From Apteryx mantelli (taxonomy: Eukaryota > Chordata > Aves > Apterygiformes > Apterygidae): a DNA stretch of 64,000 nucleotides. Within the stretch, counting starts at the first letter, position 1. Every line of letters begins with the position of its first letter. Positions 1-11,747 of this stretch are shown piece by piece. The position numbers were made by a program, and so were the translations under genes. The notes under the pieces are model-generated. The model worked only from the letters and a program-made list of their open reading frames with translations, was not told the origin of the DNA and searched no databases. The stretch covers positions 24,085,207-24,149,206 of the forward strand of contig NC_089983.1 in assembly GCF_036417845.1 (NCBI RefSeq). Direction: 5' to 3'.

Positions 1-227
1 ACTGGGTATTATAAACCAAACTGAACTATAAACCAACATGTCTTTGGGACAGAATCACGTTTCCTCAGTGAATCCCTTTTGTGTTTCCAAAATTAGAGTT
101 GTCACTCAAACCAACAAGTGGTGTATGATTACATGCAGTGGATCCCCTCTCCCAAGATACTTTCTTTTAGGAAACCAATCAGAATTGGCTCTGACATGAT
201 GATGCAGACCTGTCAGCAAAGCTGGGG

Positions 228-236
228 TATATAAAG
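228..236 (+). promoter_or_regulatory. TTN: TATA box of the titin promoter
   Basis: TATATAAAG lies about 30 bp upstream of a short GC-richer stretch (about 261-300) in otherwise AT-rich DNA, which fits a transcription start near 258-262. The start itself is inferred, not seen. The 1-227 stretch upstream shows no gene; a CAAGTG E-box-like site is at about 114-119. Confidence 0.55.
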
Positions 237-257
237 TAAAACAACTATGTTAGCACT

Positions 258-472
258 TCTGAGCAGTCGTGCATTCCCCGCCTCGCCTCGGGTGTAGGGA
301 TTGCAAAAAAACAAAACTACACTGTCAAGACTGTGTAGTTTTGTTTTTATGATTAGAGGCTCTACATTTCTCATGCTGGGATTGTCTAAAAAAATCTTAC
401 TCTGGATAAGGACGTCGTTCAAGAAGCTTTCGTTGGGCTTAGCCCACTCTTACAGGCACTTTGAAAGATCAG
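258..472 (+). other. TTN: Probable non-coding exon 1 (5' UTR) of titin
   Basis: Titin's first exon is non-coding, and the coding exon at 2475 begins with only 13 nt of leader, so an upstream leader exon must exist. The best candidate starts about 30 bp after the TATA box and ends at a good donor, CAG|GTTAGT, at 472/473. It holds a 16-bp perfect hairpin (307-348) and an upstream ATG (349). Boundaries are inferred from signals only. Confidence 0.5.
307..348 (+). repeat. Perfect 16-bp inverted repeat (hairpin) in the 5' UTR
   Basis: The arm at 307-322 is exactly reverse-complementary to 333-348, with a 10-nt loop. It would fold as a stem-loop in the leader RNA just before the upstream ATG at 349. 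Confidence 0.85.
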
Positions 473-2474
473 GTTAGTAGCATGTTTTTGCTAGTCTATT
501 TTGTCAGTCATTAGTGATCTTGATGTGATCTATTATATATAAATGTGCATGCATGGGATATAGGTATCAGAGTATAGACATGGAGCATTTAAGTTCTCTA
601 GCAAGACTGGTGTCTTAAATTTCAGGGGGTAAGTCTTGATAACACTCAACAATTTTTTTTTCCAGGACATTTACTGTTAAAGACTATTTAAATTAAGATT
701 TTAAAAGTGCATGAAAATATCTGTTTAACTTAAAAACTCCTTTCTTTTGGGAGTGTTCAAGGTTATGCTACTCAGAGATAAACTGAGAAGCTCCAGGAAT
801 AGCTCTGATAAAATGCATATGGTATCAGCTAAGCGCTGATGACTTTTTAAGGGAATCAACTGCTAAGGTATCAATTACATGGCAGCTCTGGAACACTTGT
901 CTGCTGTCATTCATAGCTGGGAAGGTTATTTTTGGAACATGACATTTCAGATGCATACCTTCTCATCCTAATTATCAAAAAGCCTTATAAGATCAGTTTT
1001 TCATCATGGAAATTTGCCTAGACAATGAGATATGTAAACTTTTCCTTAACTTTCCTTAACTAACTCCTTAACCTAAACTTTCCTCCCCTGAAAGCTGAAA
1101 AATTTGATAAAAATCTATGTCAAGCTGGAACAAGTATCCAGATAACCAGTAAAAGCAATAAAAAGCAGCTCAAAACCCCAATACAATATCCATTTCTGCC
1201 TTTATTCACTTTCTACATGTAGACTCCAGGCACTGATTTCAGTGAGAGAACTCATGTCATGAATGATTTTCACCCCATTTAAAGGCAGCATGAGTTTGGC
1301 TCAAAGTGAAAGAAACTTCATCTTCTCATTAGTTTTTAAGTTAGGTCTGGGACTGTCACAAAATCAGACACAAAAGCCAAACTAAACAAGAATAAATGTG
1401 TGAGTGAGGTTGATTTGAAAAGATTATGAGGTTAATCCTTATTTGGAAAGACATGACATACTGACGGGAAATTTTTTTAATGAGAAAAATTTTAACTTCA
1501 ATTTAAAAGGTGTATGACACTATTAAGGAGATACAAACTAAGTTTTATAAACCTTCAAATGAATTCATTTAAATTCAACTTCAGTAAATAAATATGCTCA
1601 TGCAAAATATAAAATAGTTCTGATACAGAAGCTTTTCTAGTTTCAGTGTGCTGTTTCAAAGTAAGATCTCATTTCATAGGAAGAGAAGGCAAACTATTTT
1701 TCTTTCAGATTTCACATGGACCTGCAGTTGTTCAAGCCATCAGTGTCAGTGGCTACCTTATACCCTAGCTCACATTTCAAAGGTGGCTGCCTCTTCATAT
1801 TCAAAATTCCACTGAGATACTCTCTAAGAAGCAGTTGAATTTCATCTGTCTTTAATGCCACTATGCTTCTGTGTAAAATTCACTACTTAAAAGGTTGCCT
1901 TTAATCTTAAAAAGACTGCCTTTAAAAGGAAGCCTCCCAGCAATTTTTTAACTATTAAAAGCCAAATAGATTGTAGACGTTCACATTTCATTTAATTTGC
2001 TGCTCAGTGACCTAGTTGCCTTCTCATTGAAGGCTGCAAATGTTTTGTACTAACAAAACATTTTCAATTCATTCCAATGAACTTTTACGCAGAGATTATT
2101 TTCTCTTTAGGCAAAGGAGATTAATGGAGAAATAGAGGCTAGATGACCTGCACAAGGTCATGCAATGAGTCAGGGAGAATATCAGCAGCAGAACTTTGTC
2201 TCCTGCTACATACTTGTGATGCCAAATCAAAGCTTCACTAAATATAACAGTTTTGCATTCAACTCAGTGGTGGCAAGAGAGTAAGCTGCTGCACAACTTT
2301 GTCAAAACCTTCATTCTTCACATCTCACTAGGCCAATGTGATTTAAAGCTGAGAAGACTAAATTATTATGAGTAATTACAAATATTCCTAAAGTCTAGTG
2401 AGAAAGATGTGTGTATTGCAACAATTTTAAAGAGTTTGACTACTGATATCTAATTATGTTTTTGTTGCTTTCAG
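473..2474 (+). other. TTN: Intron 1 of titin
   Basis: AT-rich non-coding DNA between the probable leader exon and the first coding exon. No gene is seen. A stretch around 2105-2235 resembles an old SINE core (listed separately). The acceptor is a T-rich tract ending TTTCAG at 2474. Confidence 0.6.
2105..2235 (+). repeat. Possible ancient MIR/CORE-type SINE remnant
   Basis: The order of motifs here (a GATGACCTGCACAAGGTCAT stretch, then a GTCAGGGAGAATA-like segment, then TTTGTCTCCTG) resembles the conserved core and tail of old amniote tRNA-derived SINEs (CTTGCCCAAGGTCACACAG ... CAGGTCTCCTG). It is degraded; the call rests on motif order only. Confidence 0.3.
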
Positions 2475-2487
2475 AGTGCCTGTAGAG

Positions 2488-2578
2488 ATGACGACAAAAG
2501 CACCAACATTTACACAGCCATTACAAAGTGTTGTGGCACTGGAGGGTAGTGCCGCAACCTTTGAGGCTCATATTAGTG
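2488..2578 (+). CDS. TTN: Titin exon 2: start codon and first strand of Ig Z1
   Basis: The exon begins at 2475 after TTTCAG and carries 13 nt of leader. The ATG has G at -3. It encodes 30 codons plus 1 nt, beginning MTTKAPTFTQPLQ, which is titin's N-terminus, and ends in phase 1 at a GTAAGG donor. The residues form the first part of Ig Z1, whose remainder is in the exon at 6916. Confidence 0.95.
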
Positions 2579-5500
2579 GTAAGGCTTTGACCTGTTCTTG
2601 CAAGATTGATTTTTTCTTTGGTAACATTTATGCTGTGTAAAACAAATGAAGACACTTTGATAGATCATAATCTAAATGGATTTAGATCTAATCTAAATCT
2701 AAAGATCAGTGTTGATATGTGGATACATCCACATCAGACAGCACATTGTAAGGTGCTGTCAGATTTCCACAAACACGCTGCATAAAGCTGCTTAAAGTTA
2801 TAGGGGTTCCCAGGCAACAGCCAGTCATCCTGCCAGTGAAGCTGGTGACAGTCTATGTTCTCATGTATGTTAGAATCATCAGAATCGGAGGAAAATAACA
2901 GAAAAAAAAGAATGGGCATAAAAATACATACTGAGCTAATGAGGGACCCTCAGATGTACAGGCAGTAATCTTCTTTAGGTGATTATAAGACAGAATGAGG
3001 AGTCAAGGTGCAAAAGGGATGGCATATGCCAGTTCTTCATTGGCCCTGTGCTAGCCATTATTTTGAGTTTCTACCTTCTCTGCGATCCTCTTGACTTTAC
3101 TTAATTTCAGAGTTCTGACAGAGGGTTAACAGAAAAAAATCTAGATCCATGTGATCACTGAAGACAGTAGCAACCCCTAGTTTGCTAGATAGTAGAAGTG
3201 CATAGATGACAGTACAGGACTGGATTAGTATAACTAAGTTGATGCAATTTAAAAATGCACCACATTTTAAAGAAAGCATCATTTTGCCGTTTTACGCAAA
3301 GTGAAAATACCCAATAAGTCAATGCTAGAATGTGCCAAATGCCATGCAAAACCTGAGATAACTTACCAGAAAAACCAACACCCTGTTCCAAGAGTGCCTC
3401 TGACATTGGCAGTGACTAAGAAGAAATGACACATGTTCCTGCTGAGGAATTTATACTGTCTTACAGGCATTAGCAATATGACAACCCACATACCATAAAA
3501 CACTCTCCTCAATCTAAAACTACACAGATGCCCCAAGACAGGTGCAAGCACAAGGTCTATCCAAATGTAATGCTCTCTGACATCTATGGTCCACTGTGGG
3601 TGATCACTTGGACCATTGGACCGAGTGGTTAATACAAGATGTTTGAATACCTCCATTTCTCTGGTCTACATCAATGATATTATTTCATGACATATTTTGC
3701 TGTTTGGCCCTATACTCTTCTGTTAACCATCCTGGCCTTCTTTCATTGTCAATATGTTTTCTGTGAAAAGTTTCTTTCAAATAAATCCACTGACCATTAG
3801 AAAGAAATAGATAAATGTACCATCAGAACCAGTTGGGATGCTACCATTATGGCTGAATATGTGATTTCAGCTATTTTCATTTGTGTGGTATCATGGAGTA
3901 CATAGGAGGGGAACTTAATTTCTTACTAAGAGGAGGTGCAGCAGTTTTTCTAACTGCATATACCATATTTGTATTTTAGTCCCAAATTTTACATGAGGCA
4001 GTCTCCTGTTAGCTTTTTTTCACATTGTGGGATTCTGGAATAACTCTTCTGGCCCAAAATCACTCACCAAGATTGACAGATCTGACAGTGACTTGGTATT
4101 TAGTTTTTCTAATGCATAAAAAAATTGTGAATGATTTATCTCCTGAATTGATTGCATAAATCACAGACTACACAGTTTTATTTCCACTATATAGTCTGTT
4201 CTTTCTGTCTGTCACAAATTACGAATTTTAAATTAAGACTTTGTTTATCTCTGGTAACACTGCTCTTTATATAAACAAGTCAACTAGTAATGCAGAGCTG
4301 CAGATTGAAGAGCCCAGTTAATCTAAGAGTACCAAAAAGAGTTTAGCAAACACGTAAGATGCAATTTTGCAGTCTGTAACACTAGAACAGATGAATTATA
4401 CCATCATACCAGACAGTGAATTAAGTGCCACATTACAAAGACTTAGTATCTGATAAAAGTACCCAGTATCTCCGCCTGCACTTAGAAAGCATAGGCCCAA
4501 AGCCTATGATTCAAACACAGTAATGCCAGAGCAGCTAGGACATTATTACAGGGATAGCCTTACCGGTTGAGCAGTGATGAGGGGATGTGAGGCAGCTCGC
4601 CTGTCAAGGAGACCTGCAGTGCCTCTGGCATTAGAACTGCGCCATTCTCACATCCATGTATGTGTACTCCACAGCACTCTCCAAATATTGAATTCATAAA
4701 GGAACTAGCTTGTACATATATTTTCATGTATTACAGAATGCAAGGCAGCCTTTACACTCTGCATATTGTTAAAAGTAGTACATAGATTGTACATAGATGG
4801 GCAGTTCCTGTCACATCATTGTCCGGACAATCTCGTTGAATGCCCTAACTTAAGCAGAGAAGTTGAGGGACTTCAGGTTCATTTTCTGCTGTTTGGCAAT
4901 AAAGCTAAAAAAACCTCAGTGACCCTTTTGAAATAGAAAAGATGAATGTCCTGATAATAAATATTCAAGTGATAGTGTAATTTGGTATTTATAATAGTGA
5001 GCCCCTACTCCACTAGTCCAGGCAAAAATAGCTATATTCTAAGACAGACCTTATTTTCAGTCCCTAGCTCTGTGGTGTGGGACTAGCAGGATGCAATTAA
5101 GTTTATAATTTGGGGTTTCTTTTAGTCAAGAATTTGGGCTCAGATTTTCAAAAATGGCTTCTAACTTTTGGTCTCTTGAACATGCCAGTTTGAGACATGA
5201 AAATAACCTCCATTATTTGAAATGTAGGCCTTGTTCGACCTACAACACAAATGCCTATGTTAGGTAATCATCACATGATGCTGCACCAAGAAAATTAAAA
5301 GTTGTGGCAATGTTTCAAGAAATTCACTACTGATGATATAAATTCTGCTTGCCTAGCTTAAGACATTTTGATCCATACAAATATTGAACACACATAGCTC
5401 TGGATGAATTCAGTGAGAGTTGCTGGGTACCCTGTGTTTATGAAAATAAAGCCCAAGATGTATATGAGTTGCACAAAATTGAATTGTATCAACCCCCATC

Positions 5501-6915
5501 AGGGCTGTTTGATAACTACCATCTATGAAATTAATAGGGCCTAAATGTGTTTTTCACTTCTGATTTCTAATCTCCTCTAAAACTGTCCACATTCTCTCTT
5601 TCAATGTGTGTATATTTGTATTTTGCATATATGTAAAAAGCAGTTTTTCAGCTATTGGTAGAATTTATAGCTTTCCTAATTAAGTCTAGTATGACTGCAC
5701 ACATTCAATAAAAGCTTCTATCTACATATCTCAGCTTCTCTTTCATTTTATTCTCTCACAGTCATAATCATGGTGCATGCATACCCCAAATAAATAAATG
5801 CATTTATAAGGGATACTCTATAAAGGAAAAAGATTTCTGTTGTCCTCTTCCAAACCACAGAGAGTGGAATTTGGAAAATTAGAGCAGCTCTAGTAAGTGC
5901 AGTCTCAGATCTCACTCAGACTCTGTAGTGAAATTGGTGATTCAGTCTGCATGGGGAAGTCCATGCATATTTGCAAGGATTTTCATCTTGGAGAAATGCT
6001 GTTCTAGGAGTAGAGAGGAGACTTTGGGCTGGAACTGTCTACTTAAATTACTGCTTCTCCCTATTTGTGTGACTCTCATAAGGCCATTACTTGTTTGTCA
6101 AAAGGATTTCACTTGCTTGGTAGAGTCAACTGAGTGGAACACTAGGAAAAGAATTTCCATTAGGAATCTAAAATCACAATTTGAAGCTAAAAAATAACAA
6201 GTGTGGGTATAGCTGGAACCTTTTTGACTAACAGAGCCTTGATCATGGCCCTGACTCCAAAAGAATAATGTATTTAAACAACAAAAGATCAGCTGATTCC
6301 AGCTGACTGCTTTCCACCAAAGTCAAGGAGTAATCACTCCACAAAAAAGAAACCAAAAAACTCCATTAATAACTCTTGGTGTAAATGTCTACAATGGCCA
6401 CCTTTCCTGTCACTTTATTTCCTAAAATCATTTATTGTTAACACAACTATTTAACTTGGCTGGAGGTCCTGATTTTTTCTTTGTCTTCAAACTATTGGAC
6501 TGGATAATTTTGTTAGGAGTAAGCAGTATTACTTAGATACTAGCAAAAACAAAACAAAACAAAAACAAAAAAAAACCCAGCCCCCAAATCCTTGCATGCA
6601 TTGATTTATCTCTCCCCTAATTTTCAAATATGATGAACTATTGTTCTTCAACAGGACTGTCAAACACTACAGTCCACTCAGGTGATTTCCTAAATGCAAT
6701 AGCCTGTGCCCTTGTCCTGTTGCCCTGTGTATTTTAAAGACCTTTCTACAAGGAAATTCCTTTACCTCTGTGTCACTGGAAGTGTAATCATGGGTCTGTG
6801 CCAATGCCATCGCACCCCAATGTCACTGAAAGTAACTGTGTATATACATGAGCAAGTATTACGGTAATTCTGCATATGCAGCATGTGCAATTTCTTAGTC
6901 TTCTTTCTTCTTTAG
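2579..6915 (+). other. TTN: Intron 2 of titin (4.3 kb)
   Basis: The longest intron in the window. It is AT-rich, and the open frames inside (for example 3363-3656 minus and 5928-6197 plus) have no recognisable product or splice context. An A-rich simple repeat of CAAAA-type units lies at about 6545-6575. I see nothing else. Confidence 0.8.
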
Positions 6916-7119
6916 GTTTCCCAGTTCCTGAGGTGAGCTGGTATCGGGATGGCCAGGTTCTTTCTGCTGCTACTCTGCCTGGTGTGCAGATCTCGTTTAG
7001 TGATGGCCGCGCTAAACTGGTGATCCCCACCGTGACAGAAGCAAACAGTGGAAGGTACACTGTACAAGCCACCAATGGATCTGGGCAAGCAACTAGTACT
7101 GCTGAGCTACTTGTCACAG
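6916..7119 (+). CDS. TTN: Titin exon 3: Ig Z1
   Basis: 204 nt, phase 1-1. It carries the core of Ig Z1 (VSWYRDGQV, then SGRYTVQATNGSG). In known titins Z1 and Z2 are bridged by telethonin (TCAP) at the Z-disc edge, assembling two titin N-termini. Length and sequence match human exon 3. Confidence 0.95.
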
Positions 7120-8173
7120 GTATCATGCAGCTAAAGAATGGTACTTCTCTCTGCTAGCAGTGATGAGAAAAGGAGCAATAGTAAAAATGTCAAAAATACC
7201 TAAAAGATTTGGATTTAAAGAACATGATCAGCAAAGAATGTTCCTTTTCACAGGATCACACAGGATCACAGGATGGTTGAGGTTGGAAGGGACCTCTGGA
7301 GATCATCTAGCCCAACCCCCCTGCTCAAGCAGGGTCACCTAGAGCACATTGCACAGGATTGCATCTAGGCGTGTTTTGAATATCTCCGGAGAAGGAGACT
7401 CCACAACCTCTCTGGGCAACCTGTGCCAGTGCTCTGTCACCCTCACAGTGAAGAAGTTTTTCCTCATGTTCAGATGGAATTGTCTGTGTTTCAGTTTGTG
7501 CCCGTTGCCTCGCGTCCTGTCGCTGGGCACCACTGAAAAGGGTCTGGTCCCATCCTCTCGACACCCTCCCTTCAGATACTTGTACACATTGATAAGATCC
7601 CCTCTTTTCCTATAGCAGTCCTGAGTTCAGCATATATCCTCACCAGTAGTTTTCAATAGAGCCCTTCGCACCTTAAACCCTGCCTAATAAACTGTTAATC
7701 ATGATTACAAACTTGTCCCCTAGCTCTGTATACTTCTACTCGTGTAATCTTTTCTCACACCAGCTACAGCTGAACTACTCATGTAAGGATAAAGTTTTGC
7801 AGTATGGAGCCCTTATGATATTTAGTGGAATTACTTAAAGAGCCAGACTCACTTACAGAGCCAGATTATAACCCATAGTTATAATCAACGTATCTCTAAT
7901 CCTGGAAACTTTTGTAGTCATGGGCATGGAGGTTTTGCACACATAAAAAAATTAAGGGTGTCTGTGCTTCAGCAAAATCAACTCTTAATGCTTTGAATGT
8001 TTGAGAAGGAATTCACCTGTCAGTAGCACATAAGGGAGAAATAGACTTTGTGCACTTGTAGTAATGAAAATATTTAGTCCTTACAGTTTTTTTTTTTAAA
8101 CTGCAGTAATTATTTTTTATTTTTATATATATAATTATTTTTATTTTTATTTATTTTTTCAATAAAACTGCAG
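7120..8173 (+). other. TTN: Intron 3 of titin, with CR1 and an AT-rich acceptor region
   Basis: Holds the CR1 fragment (7246-7616). Its last 85 nt are a T/AT-rich tract with two copies of AAACTGCAG: one ending at about 8105, and the second ending at 8173, which is the acceptor that keeps the frame. Confidence 0.8.
7246..7616 (-). mobile_element. CR1 LINE, 5'-truncated, minus strand
   Basis: The left end has short ATCACAGG-type repeats and the conserved CR1 3' region (GGTTGGAAGGGACCT in + orientation). Reading the minus strand gives the C-terminal part of the CR1 ORF2 protein, with motifs such as [16 protein letters not shown] and [10 protein letters not shown], and no stop until its natural end. 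The element is a short 3' fragment, typical of CR1 copies in birds, inserted in the intron between exons 3 and 4. Confidence 0.93.
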
Positions 8174-8461
8174 CTGGAACAGCACCACCAAACTTCTCAC
8201 AACGACTACAGAGCATGACTGCAAGACAGGGAAGTCAAGTTCGACTTGACGTGAGAGTGACTGGAATCCCTACACCTGTGGTGAAGTTCTATCGGGATGG
8301 AGTAGAAATCCAAAGCTCCCCCGATTTTAAAATTTCACGAGAAGGAGACCTTTATAGCTTAATAATTGCAGAAGCTTATCCTGAAGACTCCGGGACCTAT
8401 TCAGTAAATGCCACAAATAACGTGGGACGTGCTACTTCAACAGCCGAATTGCTGATTCAAG
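8174..8461 (+). CDS. TTN: Titin exon 4: Ig Z2
   Basis: 288 nt, phase 1-1. A complete Ig fold (VVKFYRDGVEI, then SGTYSVNATNNVG), the second telethonin-binding Ig of titin. Length equals human exon 4. The upstream AAACTGCAG at about 8105 would put a stop into the frame, so 8174 is the supported start. Confidence 0.95.
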
Positions 8462-8886
8462 GTAATGGAGTTGAAGTTGTAAGCCATGAAAATAAGAAAT
8501 CATACATTGTTATAATGGTACGATATGCACCACTACAATCAGTATTTTATCAATAAGTTTATTTGTAACTTATTTTTCAAGAGTTATTAATTTACTGTAA
8601 AAATTGCTTCTCAGTTGAAATTTGCCAAAGATTTTTCGCCTGAGAATTTAGAAGGACCGTTTCTCCAAGGTCGTCTTTGAACTGAGGATAAAGACAACAC
8701 AATTTCAACTGTTTTCACAGTTATCTGTCTACAGATAATGCAGGAAAAACAGATGGCTACTTGATTCTTTTTCTCTTGTTTACATATGCTTGTATATAAT
8801 TGGAATTGACCATTCATTTCTTTTTGAAACTGCATATTGTTTATTGCCATATGCAATTCTCCTGACCATGTTTTCTCCTCCAAAAG

Positions 8887-8975
8887 GTGAGGAAGAAGCC
8901 GTTCCTGCTAAAAAGACAAAGACAATTGTTTCGACTGCTCAGATTTCACAAACTAGACAAGCTAGAATTGAAAAG
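8887..8975 (+). CDS. TTN: Titin exon 5: linker after Z2
   Basis: 89 nt, phase 1 to phase 0. Encodes a basic linker (PAKKTKTIVSTAQIS and onward) that leads from Z2 to the Ser-Pro cluster. The true donor is GAAAAG|GTATAT at 8975/8976, because the next exon resumes with KIEAHFDARS. Confidence 0.92.
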
Positions 8976-9065
8976 GTATATTTTTCAGAACCAAAGGAGG
9001 TAAGACGCAAATATGGATGATTACTTCTACAGCATGTCAGACTTGTTTTCTTGATTTCATTGCAG

Positions 9066-9310
9066 AAGATTGAAGCCCACTTTGATGCCAGATCACTTAC
9101 AAGTGTTGAAATGGTCATAGAAGGTGCGACAGCACAACAGCTTCCACACAAAGCACCTCCACGAATGCCTCCTAGACCTACATCAAAATCACCAACCCCA
9201 CCAATAATTGCTGCAAAAGCACAAATGGCACGACAGCAATCACCGTCACCTGTAAGACAATCACCATCACCTGTAAGACACGTTAGAGCACCAACACCCT
9301 CACCAGTAAG
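9066..9310 (+). CDS. TTN: Titin exon 6: Z-disc linker with SPSPVR repeats
   Basis: 245 nt, phase 0 to phase 2. Begins KIEAHFDARS and ends in a Pro-Ser-Arg region with repeated SPSPVR and PTPSPVR motifs. The matching human region is a proline-directed phosphorylation target. The last Arg codon is split AG|G with exon 7. Confidence 0.94.
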
Positions 9311-11058
9311 GTAAACCTCTTTAATTTTTCAAATAAAATTGCTTTTTGAATCATTTCCGCATATAGCAGTAATGCTGTAGAGTGAGAGAATACTATAAAA
9401 TGGAAGAATGTACTGACTTAATACTGACTGTGAGTTTGTTCTGACTGTGACTTATGATCTGCTATACTTGTCACTGTTATAAGAGACATGCTTGCCTTCT
9501 CTGTAAATTTTCCGTCCTGTATGGAAGAAAATCCTTTAGAGAATACGTTCTGTTTAATTGCTCCACATACAGCTGAGGTAATCCTTGAAGCTCCAGGTTC
9601 ACGATGAAAGTTAGAAAAGAAAACAGTAGAGCAGGTGGCCCTTGATAATTATTTTATATGAACAAGAGAAAAGAGCAAAGACGCTAGGATGAGTGGCAAA
9701 CAGAATGGAAGACTCGGTATAAAAAATGGTGAACATATGTTTATGAACATGCTGGCAATGACTGCAGAAATAAAGTTTTGAAGGTAGGCAAAGTAAATGT
9801 GGTTTTGTAAAAATGAGGTTTAGCTCTGCTGCACAGGGGGTCTCAGGAGGGTAAGTGAGGGATTTGAAGTGCAGAGTTCGCAGATGTGGTCTGGGAGACA
9901 CCAACAGGTCTGTGCTGAGAGGGGGGCAAAGAAATAACTGATTTCAAAGTTCTGCTGTCTCAGCATCCCAAGCAGCAGCATCAGGGAAGCAAAGCCTCTC
10001 CGAGCTGAGCACTCAGCAGAACCCCATTTAAACTGACAGTGCTTGGCATGCCGGTGAATTCTGCCCCATTGAGATTAATTTGCAAGGACTAGAAGAAATA
10101 TATTAACTAGCAGTAATTCACAAGCCACATAGATGAAAGACTAATACAATAGTGCCATCTAGAGGACATAGGGAACTAAAAGTTCTGTACTCCACGGCTA
10201 CTCAAACCACTTTTAGACCTACATTACTTCAGAAGATAAATTTGAAAATTAATGTATGATGCTGCTGCCCCCTACTGCTGCAGTAGTTCAGCATTTTTCA
10301 ATGGTATCGGAGAAATGCGTCAAATAATTCCTCTTCAAGAAAATCTAAGTTAGAAAGACTATTAAAGCATTTTTGGAAGTGTTTTATAACTACTTGCTAA
10401 TACTGGGATTAAACTTCTGGAATATCAAAGTTTAGAATCTTGTTTCTTCATCACTTCCCAAGTGTCTATGAATTAGTGTGGCTGAGATTTGTAAATGAAA
10501 GCTTGAGAAAGAATTTAGGCCCTGATCATGAAGCTTGCCTGGACACTGAACGGGTGTATGCATGGCACATTAAAATGAGATCTAGTACAGGAGTAGATCT
10601 AGTTGTGTTGTTGCTAGGTGACTGCACCACAAATATAATATGTAATACCCCCAGCATGTAAGCCTTTTGTATTATTCCTATTAGGAGAATGAACACAGAG
10701 CAAATGGAGATTAATGAAGTATTTTTATATTTTAAATGTAGATGTTTGAATTACATGCACATTGACATTTGCCCTTATTTCTCCTTGGAAACCTGGTTAG
10801 GCTACTAAAATGGTGTTACAGTTATGAATAAGACAAAAACGCACATTAGGCATAATACTAAAAACAGATAAATCCTAAATTTTGAGCAGAATTCTTCAAA
10901 AAATTAAAACTGGACCTTTTTTTTTCAAAAAAACCCCCCTACAAAATACTGAAGGTGCCTTAAAATGAGAGTGAATTCTAATTCTGGCTAAAGTTGTTTA
11001 TGTAGTTCTCATTGTGTGATATTACATTAGTTACATTAATGGTATATTTTTTCATTAG
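9311..11058 (+). other. TTN: Intron 6 of titin
   Basis: 1.7 kb of AT-rich DNA. A minus-strand open frame at 9611-9904 and a plus-strand one at 10440-10661 have no recognisable product. No interspersed repeat recognised. Confidence 0.75.
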
Positions 11059-11347
11059 GTCAGTTTCTCCTGCTGGAAGAATCTCCACCTCACCCATTAG
11101 ACCAGTGAAATCTCCATCTCCAATCCGTAAAACACAGGTAGTGACAACAACTGGGGCTGAAGTTCTTCCTCCTTGGAAGCAGGAAGGTTATACTGCAACC
11201 ACTGAAGCCCAGATGAAGGAAACCAGAGTATCTACGAGTGCTACCCAAATAAGAACTGAAGAAAGATGGGAGGGGAGATACGGGGTCCAAGAGCAAGTTA
11301 CCATTAGCGGTGCTGCTGCTGCTGAGGTTGTAGCTGGTGCTAGAGAG
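11059..11347 (+). CDS. TTN: Titin exon 7: end of SP cluster and conserved linker
   Basis: 289 nt, phase 2 to phase 0. Continues the Ser-Pro cluster (ISTSPIRPVKSPSPIRK), then the conserved PPWKQEGY and TRIRTEERWEGRYG-type block (here TQIRTEERWEGRYGVQEQ), then an Ala/Val-rich tail ending GAREV. The Ala/Ser-rich tail looks shorter than in the human protein. Confidence 0.94.
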
Positions 11348-11594
11348 GTAAAGTCTGTTTTTGGAAAGAACATTGGTTTTGCTCAGTGTGTGTGGACTCA
11401 CCACTGTTGAATAGGTCTGCTAAATGTAATCTGAGAGGCTGTGTATAAAAATTTGTGTGTAACTGCTGTTGTGAGAGTTCTGGAAATATTTGAATGCTTC
11501 TCTGACTCCAGCATTCTGTCTATGTATTTGTTTTGTGCTTCTTCTGGGTATATGCAAAACATGAAAAAAATGTCTTTTGGTGTGACTAATATAG

Positions 11595-11747
11595 GTGAGA
11601 AAGGACAGTGAAAAAACAGCAGCTGTTGCTACGGTTGTTGCTGCTGTTGATCAAGCCATGGTGAGAGAACCAGCTCCAAGTATTGTAGAACAAACTGCTA
11701 AAAGGACAGCAATGACTGCAGTCCACGTTCAGCCTGTTCAAGAGCAG
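11595..11747 (+). CDS. TTN: Titin exon 8: Z-repeat 1 (alpha-actinin-binding type)
   Basis: 153 nt, 51 codons, phase 0-0. Contains KTAAVATVVAAVDQA, the hydrophobic helix of the outer Z-repeats; known titin Z-repeats bind the calmodulin-like domain of alpha-actinin. It closely resembles the last Z-repeat at 16734. Confidence 0.93.

Noticed and set aside
5928..6197. 89-codon open frame in intron 2
   Set aside because: No recognisable domain, no splice signals in register, no codon pattern unlike the surrounding AT-rich intron.
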